A DNA stretch of 64,000 bases from assembly GCA_902560065.1 (NCBI GenBank), contig CACEKG010000002.1, forward strand, positions 26,396 through 90,395, read 5' to 3'. The stretch is from an uncultured Bacteroidota bacterium. GTDB taxonomy: Bacteria; Bacteroidota; Bacteroidia; Flavobacteriales; Flavobacteriaceae. The notes below the pieces were generated by a model that had not been told where the DNA came from, did not search any database, and worked only from the letters and a program-made list of their open reading frames with translations. Shown here in pieces: positions 54,077 to 63,140 of this stretch. Made by a program: the position numbers and the translations under genes. The number at the start of each line of letters is the position of its first letter. Positions within the stretch are counted from its first letter, which is position 1.

Positions 54077-54499
54077 TTAACCATATAGCATAAATTGATT
54101 AAAAATTATGTAAAGATTTGATTCTGATTTAGGTGGAGGTTTCCAATTCAAACTATAATATAAAAAACTTCTAGGCTTTAAAGAAAAACAGTTATTTAGC
54201 AGAAAAGTAGCATCTGTTATTTTTTCAATTTTTTGATTTGAATTATACTTTTCAATATTATTATTTTGAACAAAAACTATTTGATCATCACAACAATCCT
54301 CTGGATTTACTTCAAAAGAGTCTTTCTTATCTTCCGAATAAGAAGAATGCATTTCACATACTTTCGGATCAGATAGAGATGAGATTTGATAAAGATTGTC
54401 TCCACAAAAATGAAAATTTAGAGACATTCCTATTTTTGAAGTCAAAAAAAGGAAGGAAAAAAAGTATATAAAATTATTTTTTAAACTCAAATTTTTCAT
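54077..54499 (-). CDS. HYC_CC_PP family protein
   Basis: A 140-aa protein with an N-terminal hydrophobic segment (NNFIYFFSFLFLTSKIGMSL). It has the family's three landmarks in order: LNFHFCGDNL (HYC-like, here HFC), a CC pair in PEDCCDDQIVFVQ, and a C-terminal NWKPPPKSES (PP). These proteins of unknown function accompany metal-related TonB receptors in Bacteroidota. Start set at MKNLSLKNN (54499) rather than MFLEMK four residues upstream. It precedes the receptor gene by 47 bases and is probably the first gene of the operon. Confidence 0.75.
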   Translation of the reverse strand: MKNLSLKNNFIYFFSFLFLTSKIGMSLNFHFCGDNLYQISSLSDPKVCEMHSSYSEDKKDSFEVNPEDCCDDQIVFVQNNNIEKYNSNQKIEKITDATFLLNNCFSLKPRSFLYYSLNWKPPPKSESNLYIIFNQFMLYG

Positions 54500-54591
54500 T
54501 TCTAGAAACAAAATTACAAAAACTCATACTTTAATTATAACAAATAATAAAATATTGAATTAAAAACATTTGTATTTTTTAATTTTACCAA

Positions 54592-55069
54592 ATGATTTTA
54601 ACAGAAAAAAAACTAATTATAAAAAAAGTTAATTCTATTTTATCAAATAAGGATCTTTGGGGGGGGGAAAATGTTTAAAATTTGTGATCTTATTAGAAAT
54701 AGTCTAAAAAAATACGATTGGGTAGGTTTTTATTTTTCTGATTTAGTAAATAAACAGTTAAAATTAGTTGCTTTTTCAGGTGACGAAACGGAACATACCA
54801 TAATTCCATTTGGAAGAGGTATTTGTGGTCAAGTAGCTAATTCGAATAAACCATTAATTGTTCCTGATGTAAAGTCGGAAAAAAATTACATATCCTGTAA
54901 CATAAATGTTAAATCAGAAATAGTAGTTCCCATATTAAAAAATAATATAAATATTGGACAAATTGATGTAGATTCAAATACCATAAATGCCTTCTCTGAT
55001 ATAGACAAAATATTTTTAGAAGAAATTTGTGAATTAGTCTCTAAAAATTATGTTTTAAATAATAATTAA
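54592..55069 (+). CDS. GAF-domain protein (free-Met-(R)-sulfoxide reductase-like), frameshifted at a 9-G run
   Basis: The ORF-track frame starts at 54671 and lacks the family's first helix. An ATG at 54592 opens the missing part (ILTEKKLIIKKVNSILSNKDLW), but the nine G at 54659-54667 put it out of frame and it stops at 54676. With eight G the two frames join (LWGGKMFKICDLI) into a protein of about 158 aa, the usual length. The GAF domain shows YDWVGFYF, FGRGICGQVA, YISC and SEIVVPI, matching free-methionine-(R)-sulfoxide reductases that repair oxidised Met; two of the usual Cys are present. Sequencing error, phase variation or a pseudogene are all possible. The stop is TAATG-overlapped with purH. 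Confidence 0.75.
54659..54667 (+). repeat. Homopolymer of nine G
   Basis: TTTGGGGGGGGGAAA in a genome that is otherwise very AT-rich. It lies at the frame break of the GAF-domain gene. Confidence 0.95.
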
Positions 55070-56592
55070 TGATAAAAAAGAAAATAAGATCCGCGTTAAT
55101 TTCAGTCTTTGACAAAGACAAACTAGAACCAATAATTCAAAAATTAAAAAAATTAAATGTTGAAATATATTCAACAGGGGGCACTCAAGATTTTATTAAG
55201 AATTTAGGATATGATGTTATTCCTGTTGAAGATATAACAAGTTACCCATCAATATTAGGTGGCAGAGTCAAAACACTTCATCCTAAAGTTTTTGGAGGAA
55301 TTTTAAATAGAGAAAATAATGAATTAGATCAAAGTGAATTAAAAAAATATAATATTCCTCAAATTGATCTTGTTATCGTCGATCTATATCCATTTGAAGA
55401 TACAATTAAGTCCAATGCCTCTGAAGAAGAAGTTATTGAAAAAATTGATATTGGTGGTATTGCTTTAATAAGAGCAGCTGCAAAAAACTTTAATGATGTC
55501 GTATGTATTTCCTCTAAAGACGATTACTCTAAATTATTTTCTCTGCTCGAGAGTAAGCAAGGTTATACAGATCTTAATGAAAGAAAAGAATTTGCTATAA
55601 ATGCATTTAATACTTCCTCTCATTATGACACCTCAATTTATAATTATTTTAATACTAAAAATACAAATTTGAAAGTAAGTTTAAAGAATCCAATTAATTT
55701 AAGATATGGAGAAAACCCTCATCAAAAAGGAAGTTTTTTTGGAAATTTAAATGATTATATTGAACAAGTTCATGGTAAAAACATTTCATACAACAACTTG
55801 CTAGACATAGATTCCGCAATAAATTTAATTTCAGAATTTCAGAAAGACCTACCTTCTTTTGGTATTTTTAAACATAATAATGCCTGTGGGTTTTCAGTAA
55901 GAAATAATCTAAAATTAGCTTATCTTGATTCATTGAAAGCCGACCCTATTTCTTCTTTTGGTGGAGTTCTAATTTCAAATAAAATAATCGATACTGAAAC
56001 TGCAATTGAAATAAATAAGTTGTTTTGTGAAATTTTAATTGCTCCAAAATATGAAGAGGAAGCTCTGCAAATTTTAAAAGAGAAAAAGAACAGAATAATA
56101 CTTATACAAAAGGAAAGTAATCTTCCAAAAAATGTTATTAGAAGTTGTCTAAATGGTTTTCTTAAACAAGAAAGAGATGTTTTAACTGACAAAAAATCTG
56201 ATTTAAAATATGTTACCAAATTAAGTCCTGACGACAAAACTATAACAGATTTAATTTTTGCATCTAAAATTTGTAAACATACTAAATCAAACACAATAGT
56301 TTTAGCAAAAAATCATCAATTAATAGCCTCTGGAACCGGTCAAACTTCAAGAGTTGATGCTTTAAATCAATCTATTGCTAAAGCTAAAAAATTTGGATTT
56401 GATTTAAATGGATCTGTAATGGCTAGTGATGCATTTTTTCCTTTTCCTGATTGTGTTGAAATTGCTCACAAAGCTGGAATAAAATCAATAATTCAACCAG
56501 GTGGATCAATTAAAGATCAGGATTCAATTGATTATTGTAACAAAAATAATTTATCAATGGTATTTACTGGAAATAGGCATTTTAAGCATTAA
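55069..56592 (+). CDS. purH: Bifunctional IMP cyclohydrolase/AICAR transformylase
   Basis: A 507-aa enzyme for the last two steps of de novo IMP synthesis. The N-terminal cyclohydrolase (about residues 1-195) begins KKIRSALISVFDKDKLEPI, with STGGTQDFIK and GGRVKTLHPKVFGGIL. The transformylase part has LRYGENPHQKGSFFG, FGIFKHNNACGFSV and the catalytic KHNNACG. GTGQTSRVDAL and MASDAFFPFPDCVEIA are terminal blocks, ending in GNRHFKH. The start overlaps the GAF gene stop by one base. purH upstream of mreB is a common arrangement in the phylum. Confidence 0.95.
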   Translation: MIKKKIRSALISVFDKDKLEPIIQKLKKLNVEIYSTGGTQDFIKNLGYDVIPVEDITSYPSILGGRVKTLHPKVFGGILNRENNELDQSELKKYNIPQIDLVIVDLYPFEDTIKSNASEEEVIEKIDIGGIALIRAAAKNFNDVVCISSKDDYSKLFSLLESKQGYTDLNERKEFAINAFNTSSHYDTSIYNYFNTKNTNLKVSLKNPINLRYGENPHQKGSFFGNLNDYIEQVHGKNISYNNLLDIDSAINLISEFQKDLPSFGIFKHNNACGFSVRNNLKLAYLDSLKADPISSFGGVLISNKIIDTETAIEINKLFCEILIAPKYEEEALQILKEKKNRIILIQKESNLPKNVIRSCLNGFLKQERDVLTDKKSDLKYVTKLSPDDKTITDLIFASKICKHTKSNTIVLAKNHQLIASGTGQTSRVDALNQSIAKAKKFGFDLNGSVMASDAFFPFPDCVEIAHKAGIKSIIQPGGSIKDQDSIDYCNKNNLSMVFTGNRHFKH

Positions 56593-56626
56593 TTTTTTTA
56601 CATTTACAAAAATTTTAATTTAAAAA

Positions 56627-57646
56627 ATGGGATTTTTCACTGAAGAAATTGCTATAGATCTTGGGACTGCAAATACATTAATTATTCATAATGATAAGGT
56701 AGTTGTTGATAGTCCCTCAATTGTTGCACTTGATAGAACTACTAATAAGGTTATAGCTATAGGTCAAGAAGCAAATATGATGCAAGGTAAAACTCATGAA
56801 AACATTAGAACTGTAAGACCTCTTAAGGATGGTGTAATTGCAGATTTTAATGCTTCTGAGCAAATGATCAATATGTTAATCAAAAGTATTCCATCATTAA
56901 AAAGAAAGTTTTTTTCTCCTTCATTAAGAATGGTGATATGTATTCCCTCAGGTATAACAGAAGTTGAAATGAGAGCAGTTAAAGAGTCTGCAGAAAGAGT
57001 TAATGGTAAAGAAGTATATCTTATTCACGAACCCATGGCGGCAGCAATTGGAATTGGAATTGATATAATGCAGCCTAAAGGAAATATGATAGTGGACATT
57101 GGAGGAGGAACTACTGAAATTGCAGTTATAGCTCTTTCTGGTATTGTTTGTGATAAGTCTATTAAAATTGCTGGAGATGTGTTCACTAATGATATTGTAA
57201 ACTATATGAGAGGAAAACATAACTTATATGTTGGTGAAAGAACTGCTGAAAAAATAAAAATTATTGTTGGAAGTGTAATTGAAGAACTTGAAAATCCTCC
57301 TGATGATATGTCAGTTCAAGGAAGAGATCTTTTAACAGGAAAGCCAAAACAAATTACCATATCTCATAAAGAAATTGCCAAGGCACTAGATAAATCAATT
57401 ATAAGAATTGAAGACGCAATAATGGAAGCACTTTCCCAAACACCACCAGAATTAGCTGCTGACATATACAATACTGGTATTTATCTAGCTGGTGGAGGTG
57501 CTTTACTTCGAGGCTTAGATAAACGTCTATCTCTTAAAACTGATCTTCCAATATATGTTTCTGAAGACCCACTTCAAGCAGTTGTAAGAGGAACAGGAAT
57601 CGCATTAAAAAATGTAGAAAGATTCAAGACTGTACTTATTAAATAA
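56627..57646 (+). CDS. mreB: Rod-shape-determining actin homologue MreB
   Basis: A 339-aa bacterial actin that forms membrane-bound filaments and directs lateral cell-wall growth. The first phosphate loop is EIAIDLGTANTLI, the second MIVDIGGGTTEIAVIAL, with EPMAAAIGIG between. The adenosine-binding IYLAGGGALLRGLD is near the C-terminus. First gene of the mreB-mreC-mreD-mrdA-rodA elongasome operon, eight bases from mreC. Confidence 0.96.
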   Translation: MGFFTEEIAIDLGTANTLIIHNDKVVVDSPSIVALDRTTNKVIAIGQEANMMQGKTHENIRTVRPLKDGVIADFNASEQMINMLIKSIPSLKRKFFSPSLRMVICIPSGITEVEMRAVKESAERVNGKEVYLIHEPMAAAIGIGIDIMQPKGNMIVDIGGGTTEIAVIALSGIVCDKSIKIAGDVFTNDIVNYMRGKHNLYVGERTAEKIKIIVGSVIEELENPPDDMSVQGRDLLTGKPKQITISHKEIAKALDKSIIRIEDAIMEALSQTPPELAADIYNTGIYLAGGGALLRGLDKRLSLKTDLPIYVSEDPLQAVVRGTGIALKNVERFKTVLIK

Positions 57647-57653
57647 TTGAAAT

Positions 57654-58463
57654 ATGCAGCGAATAATTAATGCGCTTGCAAGGAATAAAAACACAGTTCT
57701 TTTTATTTTATTATTAATTATTTCTTTATACTTTTTAAATTCAAGAAGCTACTTTCATCAAACAAAGATTGCCAAATTAAGTCTATCAATATCAGGAATT
57801 CTAAATAATTTAAGTTCAAATATAATTCGATACTCAAATCTTAATAAAGAAAATAAACTCTTAATTCAAGAAAATTTAATTCTTAAATCAGATTTAATAA
57901 AAAATAAAAATATAGAGACTATTAAATCTAAAAAAGAAATATATTTTCCTTTTTCCTTAATCAACGCCAGAATTGTAAAAAACAATTACAACAAAAAAGA
58001 AAATTTTGTTATAATCAATAAAGGAAAAAAAGATGGTGTTAAAAAAGAAATGGGAGTTATAACTTCAAATGGTATTGTTGGAATAATTAATAATGTTAGT
58101 AAAAACTATTCAAGTATAATTTCGATTATAAATTCTAACATTAAAATTAATGCCAGAATTAAAAATACTAATTATTTTGGGGCTATCGGTTGGAGTGAAA
58201 AAAAAATAAATATAATGACTTTAGAAGATATTGTTTCAACTGCAAAAATTTCAATTGGAGATACAATAATTAGTGGAGGAATGTCATCATATTTTCCCTC
58301 AAATCTAGAAATTGGAAAAATAGTTACGCTGAAAAAAGAAAAAAATGAAGGCTATTATTCAATTGAGGTAGAATTATTCAATAATCCTAGTCAATGGGAA
58401 TATGTTTATGTAATTAAAAATATGGACATAATGGAAATAAATAACTTGGAGAAAAAAAATTAA
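57654..58463 (+). CDS. mreC: Rod-shape-determining protein MreC
   Basis: A 269-aa inner-membrane protein with one N-terminal helix (VLFILLLIISLYFL), a coiled-coil region to about residue 90 (NKENKLLIQENLILKSDL), and two beta-barrel domains. NGIVGIINNVSKNYSSIISIINSNIKINARIK and the GGMSSYFPSNLEIGKIV motif are diagnostic. MreC links MreB to the penicillin-binding protein encoded two genes later. Located two bases before mreD. Confidence 0.92.
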   Translation: MQRIINALARNKNTVLFILLLIISLYFLNSRSYFHQTKIAKLSLSISGILNNLSSNIIRYSNLNKENKLLIQENLILKSDLIKNKNIETIKSKKEIYFPFSLINARIVKNNYNKKENFVIINKGKKDGVKKEMGVITSNGIVGIINNVSKNYSSIISIINSNIKINARIKNTNYFGAIGWSEKKINIMTLEDIVSTAKISIGDTIISGGMSSYFPSNLEIGKIVTLKKEKNEGYYSIEVELFNNPSQWEYVYVIKNMDIMEINNLEKKN

Positions 58464-58464
58464 A

Positions 58465-58962
58465 ATGATTAATGAAAATTTAAAAATATTTTTTCAATTT
58501 ATGTCATTAATATTAGCTCAAATAATTGTTCTTGATAATATTAATTTATTTGGGTTTTTAAATCCTATCATATATATATTATTTATTATAACATACAGGT
58601 TTGATCAAAATCAAACTCTATTTATTTTTCTGTCCTTCTTATTGGGGCTAACTATTGACCTACTAACTCAAAGTTCTGGAGCTAATACTATTTCTTGTTT
58701 AATCCTTAGTTATATAAGACCTTTTATCATTAACTTTTCTTTTAAAATTAATTCTGATATGCCAAAAGCTTATATAACTGATCCAAAAATCAGTAATCGG
58801 ATTTCCTATATTTTTAGTATAGTTTTAATTCACCACTTAATTTATTTTTCAGTTGTTTATTTTGATATTAATTCTATTATATTAATAATAAAATATACTT
58901 TTTTAACAACTATTTTCTCAATAATTTTAATTTGGACTTTAATTAGTTTTTACAAATCTTGA
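58465..58962 (+). CDS. mreD: Rod-shape-determining protein MreD
   Basis: A 165-aa integral membrane protein with about five to six helices (FFQFMSLILAQIIVLDNINLF, TLFIFLSFLLGLTIDLL). FLLGLTIDLLTQSSGANTISCLILSYIRP is the conserved family block. Works with MreC in the elongasome. Its stop overlaps the mrdA start by four bases. Confidence 0.9.
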   Translation: MINENLKIFFQFMSLILAQIIVLDNINLFGFLNPIIYILFIITYRFDQNQTLFIFLSFLLGLTIDLLTQSSGANTISCLILSYIRPFIINFSFKINSDMPKAYITDPKISNRISYIFSIVLIHHLIYFSVVYFDINSIILIIKYTFLTTIFSIILIWTLISFYKS

Positions 58963-60827
58963 TGATTAAAAAGGAGTATTTATTGGCAATTTTTATTATT
59001 TCAATATCTCTCATTTATCTTTTTCAACTATTTAATCTTCAAATTTTCAATGATGATTATCAACTTTTATCAGAGAGTAATGCCATTTATAAAAAAACTA
59101 TTTATCCAGAAAGAGGATTAATCTATGATAGGAATAATAAATTAATTGTAGCAAACCAACCATCTTATGATTTAATGTTAATTCCTGAAAATCTTGAAGC
59201 TTTTGATACTCTAGAAATATGCTCAATTTTAAAAATTGATTCTAATTTATTATTAAAAAAAATAAATGAAGCAAAAAGTTTTTCAATAAAATTACCTTCA
59301 ATTATTCTCAGACAAATTACAAAAGAACAAAATGCTTTATTTCAAGAAAAAATATGGAAATATCCTGGATTCTTTATTCAAAAGAAATCTTTAAGAGATT
59401 ATAAAATTTCAATCGCTTCAAATTTGTTAGGATACATCAGTGAAGTTAATGAAAATGAAATAAATGATCAAAGTTATTATAATATAGGTGAATTAATTGG
59501 AAGACAAGGAATTGAAAAAAGTTATGAAAAAATTTTAAGAGGTAAAAAAGCTGTTAAATATTTTCAAAAAGATAGATTTAATAGAATAATTGGACCATAT
59601 AAAAATGGAATTTATGATACAGATGTAGAAATTCCTAAAAATATAACTTTAACAATAGATTCTGAACTTCAAAATTATGGTGAAAAGCTTATGCAAAATA
59701 AAAGAGGAGGCATTGTTGCAATTGAGCCAGATTCAGGAGAAGTCCTTGCACTAATTACTGCTCCTTCTTATGATTCTAATCTTTTAATAGGTAGAGATCG
59801 ATCTAAAAACTTTAAAACTCTTTTGAATGATACAATTAATAAACCTTTATTTGACAGAGGGCTTCAGGCAGAATATTCTCCTGGATCCCCATTCAAAACT
59901 CTAATTGCCTTAATCGGTTTACAAGAAAATATAATAAATAATAATACAAAATTTAAATGTGATGAGGGCCATTACTATGCTCCTGGAGCATTCATGGCTT
60001 GTCATAATAAAAAAGGAACATATAACAACTTATTAAGTGCAATATATAATTCATGTAATACATTTTTTGCCAAAACGTACAAAAATATTATTGATTCTAA
60101 AGAATCGCCATTTGAAGGAATGAATATGTGGAATTCTCATCTTAAAAGTTTTGGTTTAGGTGACTATTTAGGATATGATTTAAATATTGGAAGACCAGGT
60201 TTTATTCCAGACGGAAACTATTATAATTTCTGGTATCCTCAAAAAAATTGGGGATCTGTTACTACAATTTCAAATTCAATAGGTCAAGGTGAAATCTTGA
60301 CTACTCCTATTCAAATGGCAAACTTTACTAGTGCAATTGCTAATAGAGGCTATTATATCAAACCTCATTTTGTTAAAATAAAATCAAAAAAAATACATGA
60401 TTCCTTGTATCCTAAAAAAATGACTAGTATTGATCCCGAATTTTTTGAACCTGTAATTGAAGGTATGCATAAAGTTATAGAGGAAGGAACAGGAAAAATT
60501 GCAAAGATTCCTGGATTAGAAGTTTGTGGTAAAACCGGAACTGCTGAAAATTTTATTAAACTAAATGGGATAAAAACTCAACTAACGGACCATTCAATTT
60601 TTATTGCATTTGCCCCAAAGAAAAACCCTAAAATTGCCCTTGCTGTTTTTGTTGAAAATGGTTATTGGGGAAGTAGATGGGCTGCTCCAATTGCAAGTCT
60701 AATGATAGAAAAATATATGTTTTCGACAACAAAAAGAAAATGGCTTGAAAACAGAATGTTCAATGGTAGTTTGGAGTTTGAATATCAAAAACCTTTGACT
60801 AATAAATCTTTTAAAATAAATGAATAA
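58959..60827 (+). CDS. mrdA: Penicillin-binding protein 2 (elongasome transpeptidase)
   Basis: A 622-aa inner-membrane transpeptidase. One N-terminal helix (LLAIFIISISLIYLFQL) precedes the PBP dimer domain (RGLIYDRNNKLIVANQPSYDLM, IGRQGIEKSYEKILRG). Active-site motifs are in order: SPGSPFK with the Ser nucleophile, SCN in YNSCNTFF, and KTGTAEN. GQGEILTTPIQMANF is also typical. It cross-links peptidoglycan with RodA during cell elongation. Overlaps rodA by eight bases. Confidence 0.95.
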   Translation: MMIKKEYLLAIFIISISLIYLFQLFNLQIFNDDYQLLSESNAIYKKTIYPERGLIYDRNNKLIVANQPSYDLMLIPENLEAFDTLEICSILKIDSNLLLKKINEAKSFSIKLPSIILRQITKEQNALFQEKIWKYPGFFIQKKSLRDYKISIASNLLGYISEVNENEINDQSYYNIGELIGRQGIEKSYEKILRGKKAVKYFQKDRFNRIIGPYKNGIYDTDVEIPKNITLTIDSELQNYGEKLMQNKRGGIVAIEPDSGEVLALITAPSYDSNLLIGRDRSKNFKTLLNDTINKPLFDRGLQAEYSPGSPFKTLIALIGLQENIINNNTKFKCDEGHYYAPGAFMACHNKKGTYNNLLSAIYNSCNTFFAKTYKNIIDSKESPFEGMNMWNSHLKSFGLGDYLGYDLNIGRPGFIPDGNYYNFWYPQKNWGSVTTISNSIGQGEILTTPIQMANFTSAIANRGYYIKPHFVKIKSKKIHDSLYPKKMTSIDPEFFEPVIEGMHKVIEEGTGKIAKIPGLEVCGKTGTAENFIKLNGIKTQLTDHSIFIAFAPKKNPKIALAVFVENGYWGSRWAAPIASLMIEKYMFSTTKRKWLENRMFNGSLEFEYQKPLTNKSFKINE

Positions 60828-62073
60828 AGATTTATTATATAGAATAGATTGGATCACACTTATAATATATTTTTTATTAGTGTTATTTGGAATGATTAAT
60901 ATCTATTCAATATCCTATGAAAATATAGAATTATCAATCTATGACATAAATAATTCAATAGGAAAACAATTTTGGTTTTTTATTTTTTGTCTTCTTATAG
61001 GAATCCCAATAATTTTTTTAAAGCCAAGTTTTTTTGACAAAATTTCATTTTTAACATATATAGTTTGTATTGTTTTACTAGCTGGACTATTTGTTTTTGG
61101 ATCAACAATTAAAGGAATAACGGCATGGTATAAATTTGGTCCTATAAGTATGCAGCCTTCAGAATTTGCTAAAATAGCTGTTGCTTTAATAATTTCATCT
61201 TATTTAAGTTTTATTCAAAATGATATTAAAAATTATAAAACAATTTTAAAAATCGTTATTATTACTATTGTTCCATTAATTTTAATTCTTTTACAACCAG
61301 ATTTAGGAACAGCAATAATTTTTATAGCTATTATATTTGTTCTAATTAGAGAAGGGTTAAGTATAAATTTTTTTTTGAGTGGTATTTATGGAATAATTTT
61401 ATTTTTAACAACATTAATTATAAACCCTTTAAATACTAGTTTAATTCTAAGTTTTGGATTCATAATATTAATTTTCTTTTTGAGAAATAAAACTAAAAAA
61501 CTAAAAACTAATATTTACATTTTAACATTATTAATTTCAGTCATTTATTGCTTTTCTGTTAATTATATTTTTAATGAAGTTTTTGAACAAAGACATAGAG
61601 ATAGAATAAGTATTATAATAGGAAAAGAAGTAGATCCTCAAGGAATCGGTTATAATATTAATCAGTCAAAAATAGCTATAGGGTCAGGAGGTTTTTTAGG
61701 TAAAGGGTTTTTAAATGGAACCCAAACTAAAGGAAAATTTGTTCCAGAACAAGATACAGATTTCATATTTACAACCATTTCAGAAGAATGGGGATTTTTA
61801 GGATCCGCATCTGTGATTTTATTATTCAACTTTATGATTTTAAGAATAATATATAGAGCTGAAAAACACTCCAAAAAATTTAACAGGATTTTTTCGTATT
61901 GTTTTGCAAGTTTCTTAGGTTTTCATTTTATAATTAACATTGGTATGACTATAGGTTTAATTCCAACAATTGGAATACCTCTTCCCTATATTAGTTATGG
62001 TGGATCTAATCTTTTAACTTTTAGTATTTTTTTAATGATTTATCTTAATTTAGATGCTAATAGATTAAATTAG
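60820..62073 (+). CDS. rodA: Rod-shape-determining glycosyltransferase RodA
   Basis: A 417-aa SEDS-family peptidoglycan polymerase with about ten helices. The signature blocks are YKFGPISMQPSEFAKIAVAL, LLQPDLGTAIIF, RIGKEVDPQGIGYNINQSKIAIGSGG-like (KEVDPQGIGYNINQSKIAIG), TDFIFTTISEEWGFLGS and GIPLPYISYGGSNLL. A region between helices (residues about 180-250) is longer than in many RodA proteins. Its stop overlaps that of the convergent ABC permease gene. Confidence 0.95.
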   Translation: MNKDLLYRIDWITLIIYFLLVLFGMINIYSISYENIELSIYDINNSIGKQFWFFIFCLLIGIPIIFLKPSFFDKISFLTYIVCIVLLAGLFVFGSTIKGITAWYKFGPISMQPSEFAKIAVALIISSYLSFIQNDIKNYKTILKIVIITIVPLILILLQPDLGTAIIFIAIIFVLIREGLSINFFLSGIYGIILFLTTLIINPLNTSLILSFGFIILIFFLRNKTKKLKTNIYILTLLISVIYCFSVNYIFNEVFEQRHRDRISIIIGKEVDPQGIGYNINQSKIAIGSGGFLGKGFLNGTQTKGKFVPEQDTDFIFTTISEEWGFLGSASVILLFNFMILRIIYRAEKHSKKFNRIFSYCFASFLGFHFIINIGMTIGLIPTIGIPLPYISYGGSNLLTFSIFLMIYLNLDANRLN

Positions 62074-63128
62074 CTTCTTACATCAAAAGCATCTCTTAAA
62101 CTATTTCCTAAAATCATAAATGATAAGACTAAACTCATAATAGCCAAGCCAGGTAAAATTGCCAAATATTCTTTTCCAATTATAATGTATCTAAAATGAT
62201 CTTTAACCATACCTCCCCAACTTGGAATTGGGGGCTGAACTCCAATTCCTAAAAAACTTAAACCGCTTTCAATTAAAATAGCACTTGCAAAATTGGCAGC
62301 TGAAATAACAATTAATGGTCCTAACAAATTTGGTAATATATGATTTAACATAATTCTATAACTAGAAAATCCTAAAACTTGAGCAGATTGTATAAAAAGC
62401 TTTTCTTTTAAAGTCCTTACTTGACCTCTAACTAGTCTTGCAACTTCTACCCACATAGTTAATCCAACAGCAAAAAAAACTTGCCAATAACCTTTTCCCA
62501 AAGAAATAGTAATTGCTATAACTAATAATAAGGTTGGAATGGCCCAAAAAACATTAATTAACCACATTATAAAATTATCAAACCATCCTCCAAAATACCC
62601 TGAAGTTAATCCTATTAATATTCCTATAATTAATGAAATAATAACAGCAACAAATCCAATTGAAATTGAAACTCTAGAACCTATAATCATTCTACTTAAC
62701 ATGTCTCTTCCATATTTGTCCGTTCCAAAATAAAAAGTTACTTTATTTATATATTTTAATTCAAATTCCTTAATATCAATATCTTTTAAAATTTCAGTTA
62801 TATTGATTTCTTTCTTTTCCTTAGAAAATGATCCAACTTCTGAATAAAACAATTTGTTGTTTTCTATATTGTAATCCTTAACAAAAATCTCATTACTTAA
62901 AATGGGCAACTGATCAATTTTTAAATTTTGAGGAATTTTTATTTTAAAAGTCGAAAATCCAGGAGGTTTAGAATGAATTTTTAAATTCATTTGATTCGCA
63001 TTTGGCGATGAATCTGGAGAAATCCAATAAGCAAAAATTGAGATTAGAGTTATTATTAATATATAAACTAAACTTAAATAACCCCAATAATCCTTAAATA
63101 AATTTTTTATTGCAATTTTAAAATTCAA
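62070..63128 (-). CDS. Peptide/nickel-type ABC transporter permease (DppC/OppC-like)
   Basis: A 352-aa inner-membrane permease. An N-terminal helix (LSLVYILIITLISIFAYWI) is followed by a periplasmic insertion to about residue 125, longer than normal DppC. YFGTDKYGRDMLSRMIIGSRVS is the OppC_N hallmark, and the BPD_transp domain has five helices. The EAA loop that docks the ATPase reads QSAQVLGFSSYRIMLNHILPN. No partner ATPase, second permease or binding protein is in the window, though some may lie elsewhere. It lies 12 bases after the prc stop, on the same strand. Confidence 0.85.
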   Translation of the reverse strand: MNFKIAIKNLFKDYWGYLSLVYILIITLISIFAYWISPDSSPNANQMNLKIHSKPPGFSTFKIKIPQNLKIDQLPILSNEIFVKDYNIENNKLFYSEVGSFSKEKKEINITEILKDIDIKEFELKYINKVTFYFGTDKYGRDMLSRMIIGSRVSISIGFVAVIISLIIGILIGLTSGYFGGWFDNFIMWLINVFWAIPTLLLVIAITISLGKGYWQVFFAVGLTMWVEVARLVRGQVRTLKEKLFIQSAQVLGFSSYRIMLNHILPNLLGPLIVISAANFASAILIESGLSFLGIGVQPPIPSWGGMVKDHFRYIIIGKEYLAILPGLAIMSLVLSFMILGNSLRDAFDVRS

Positions 63129-63140
63129 ATTTGAAAAAAT

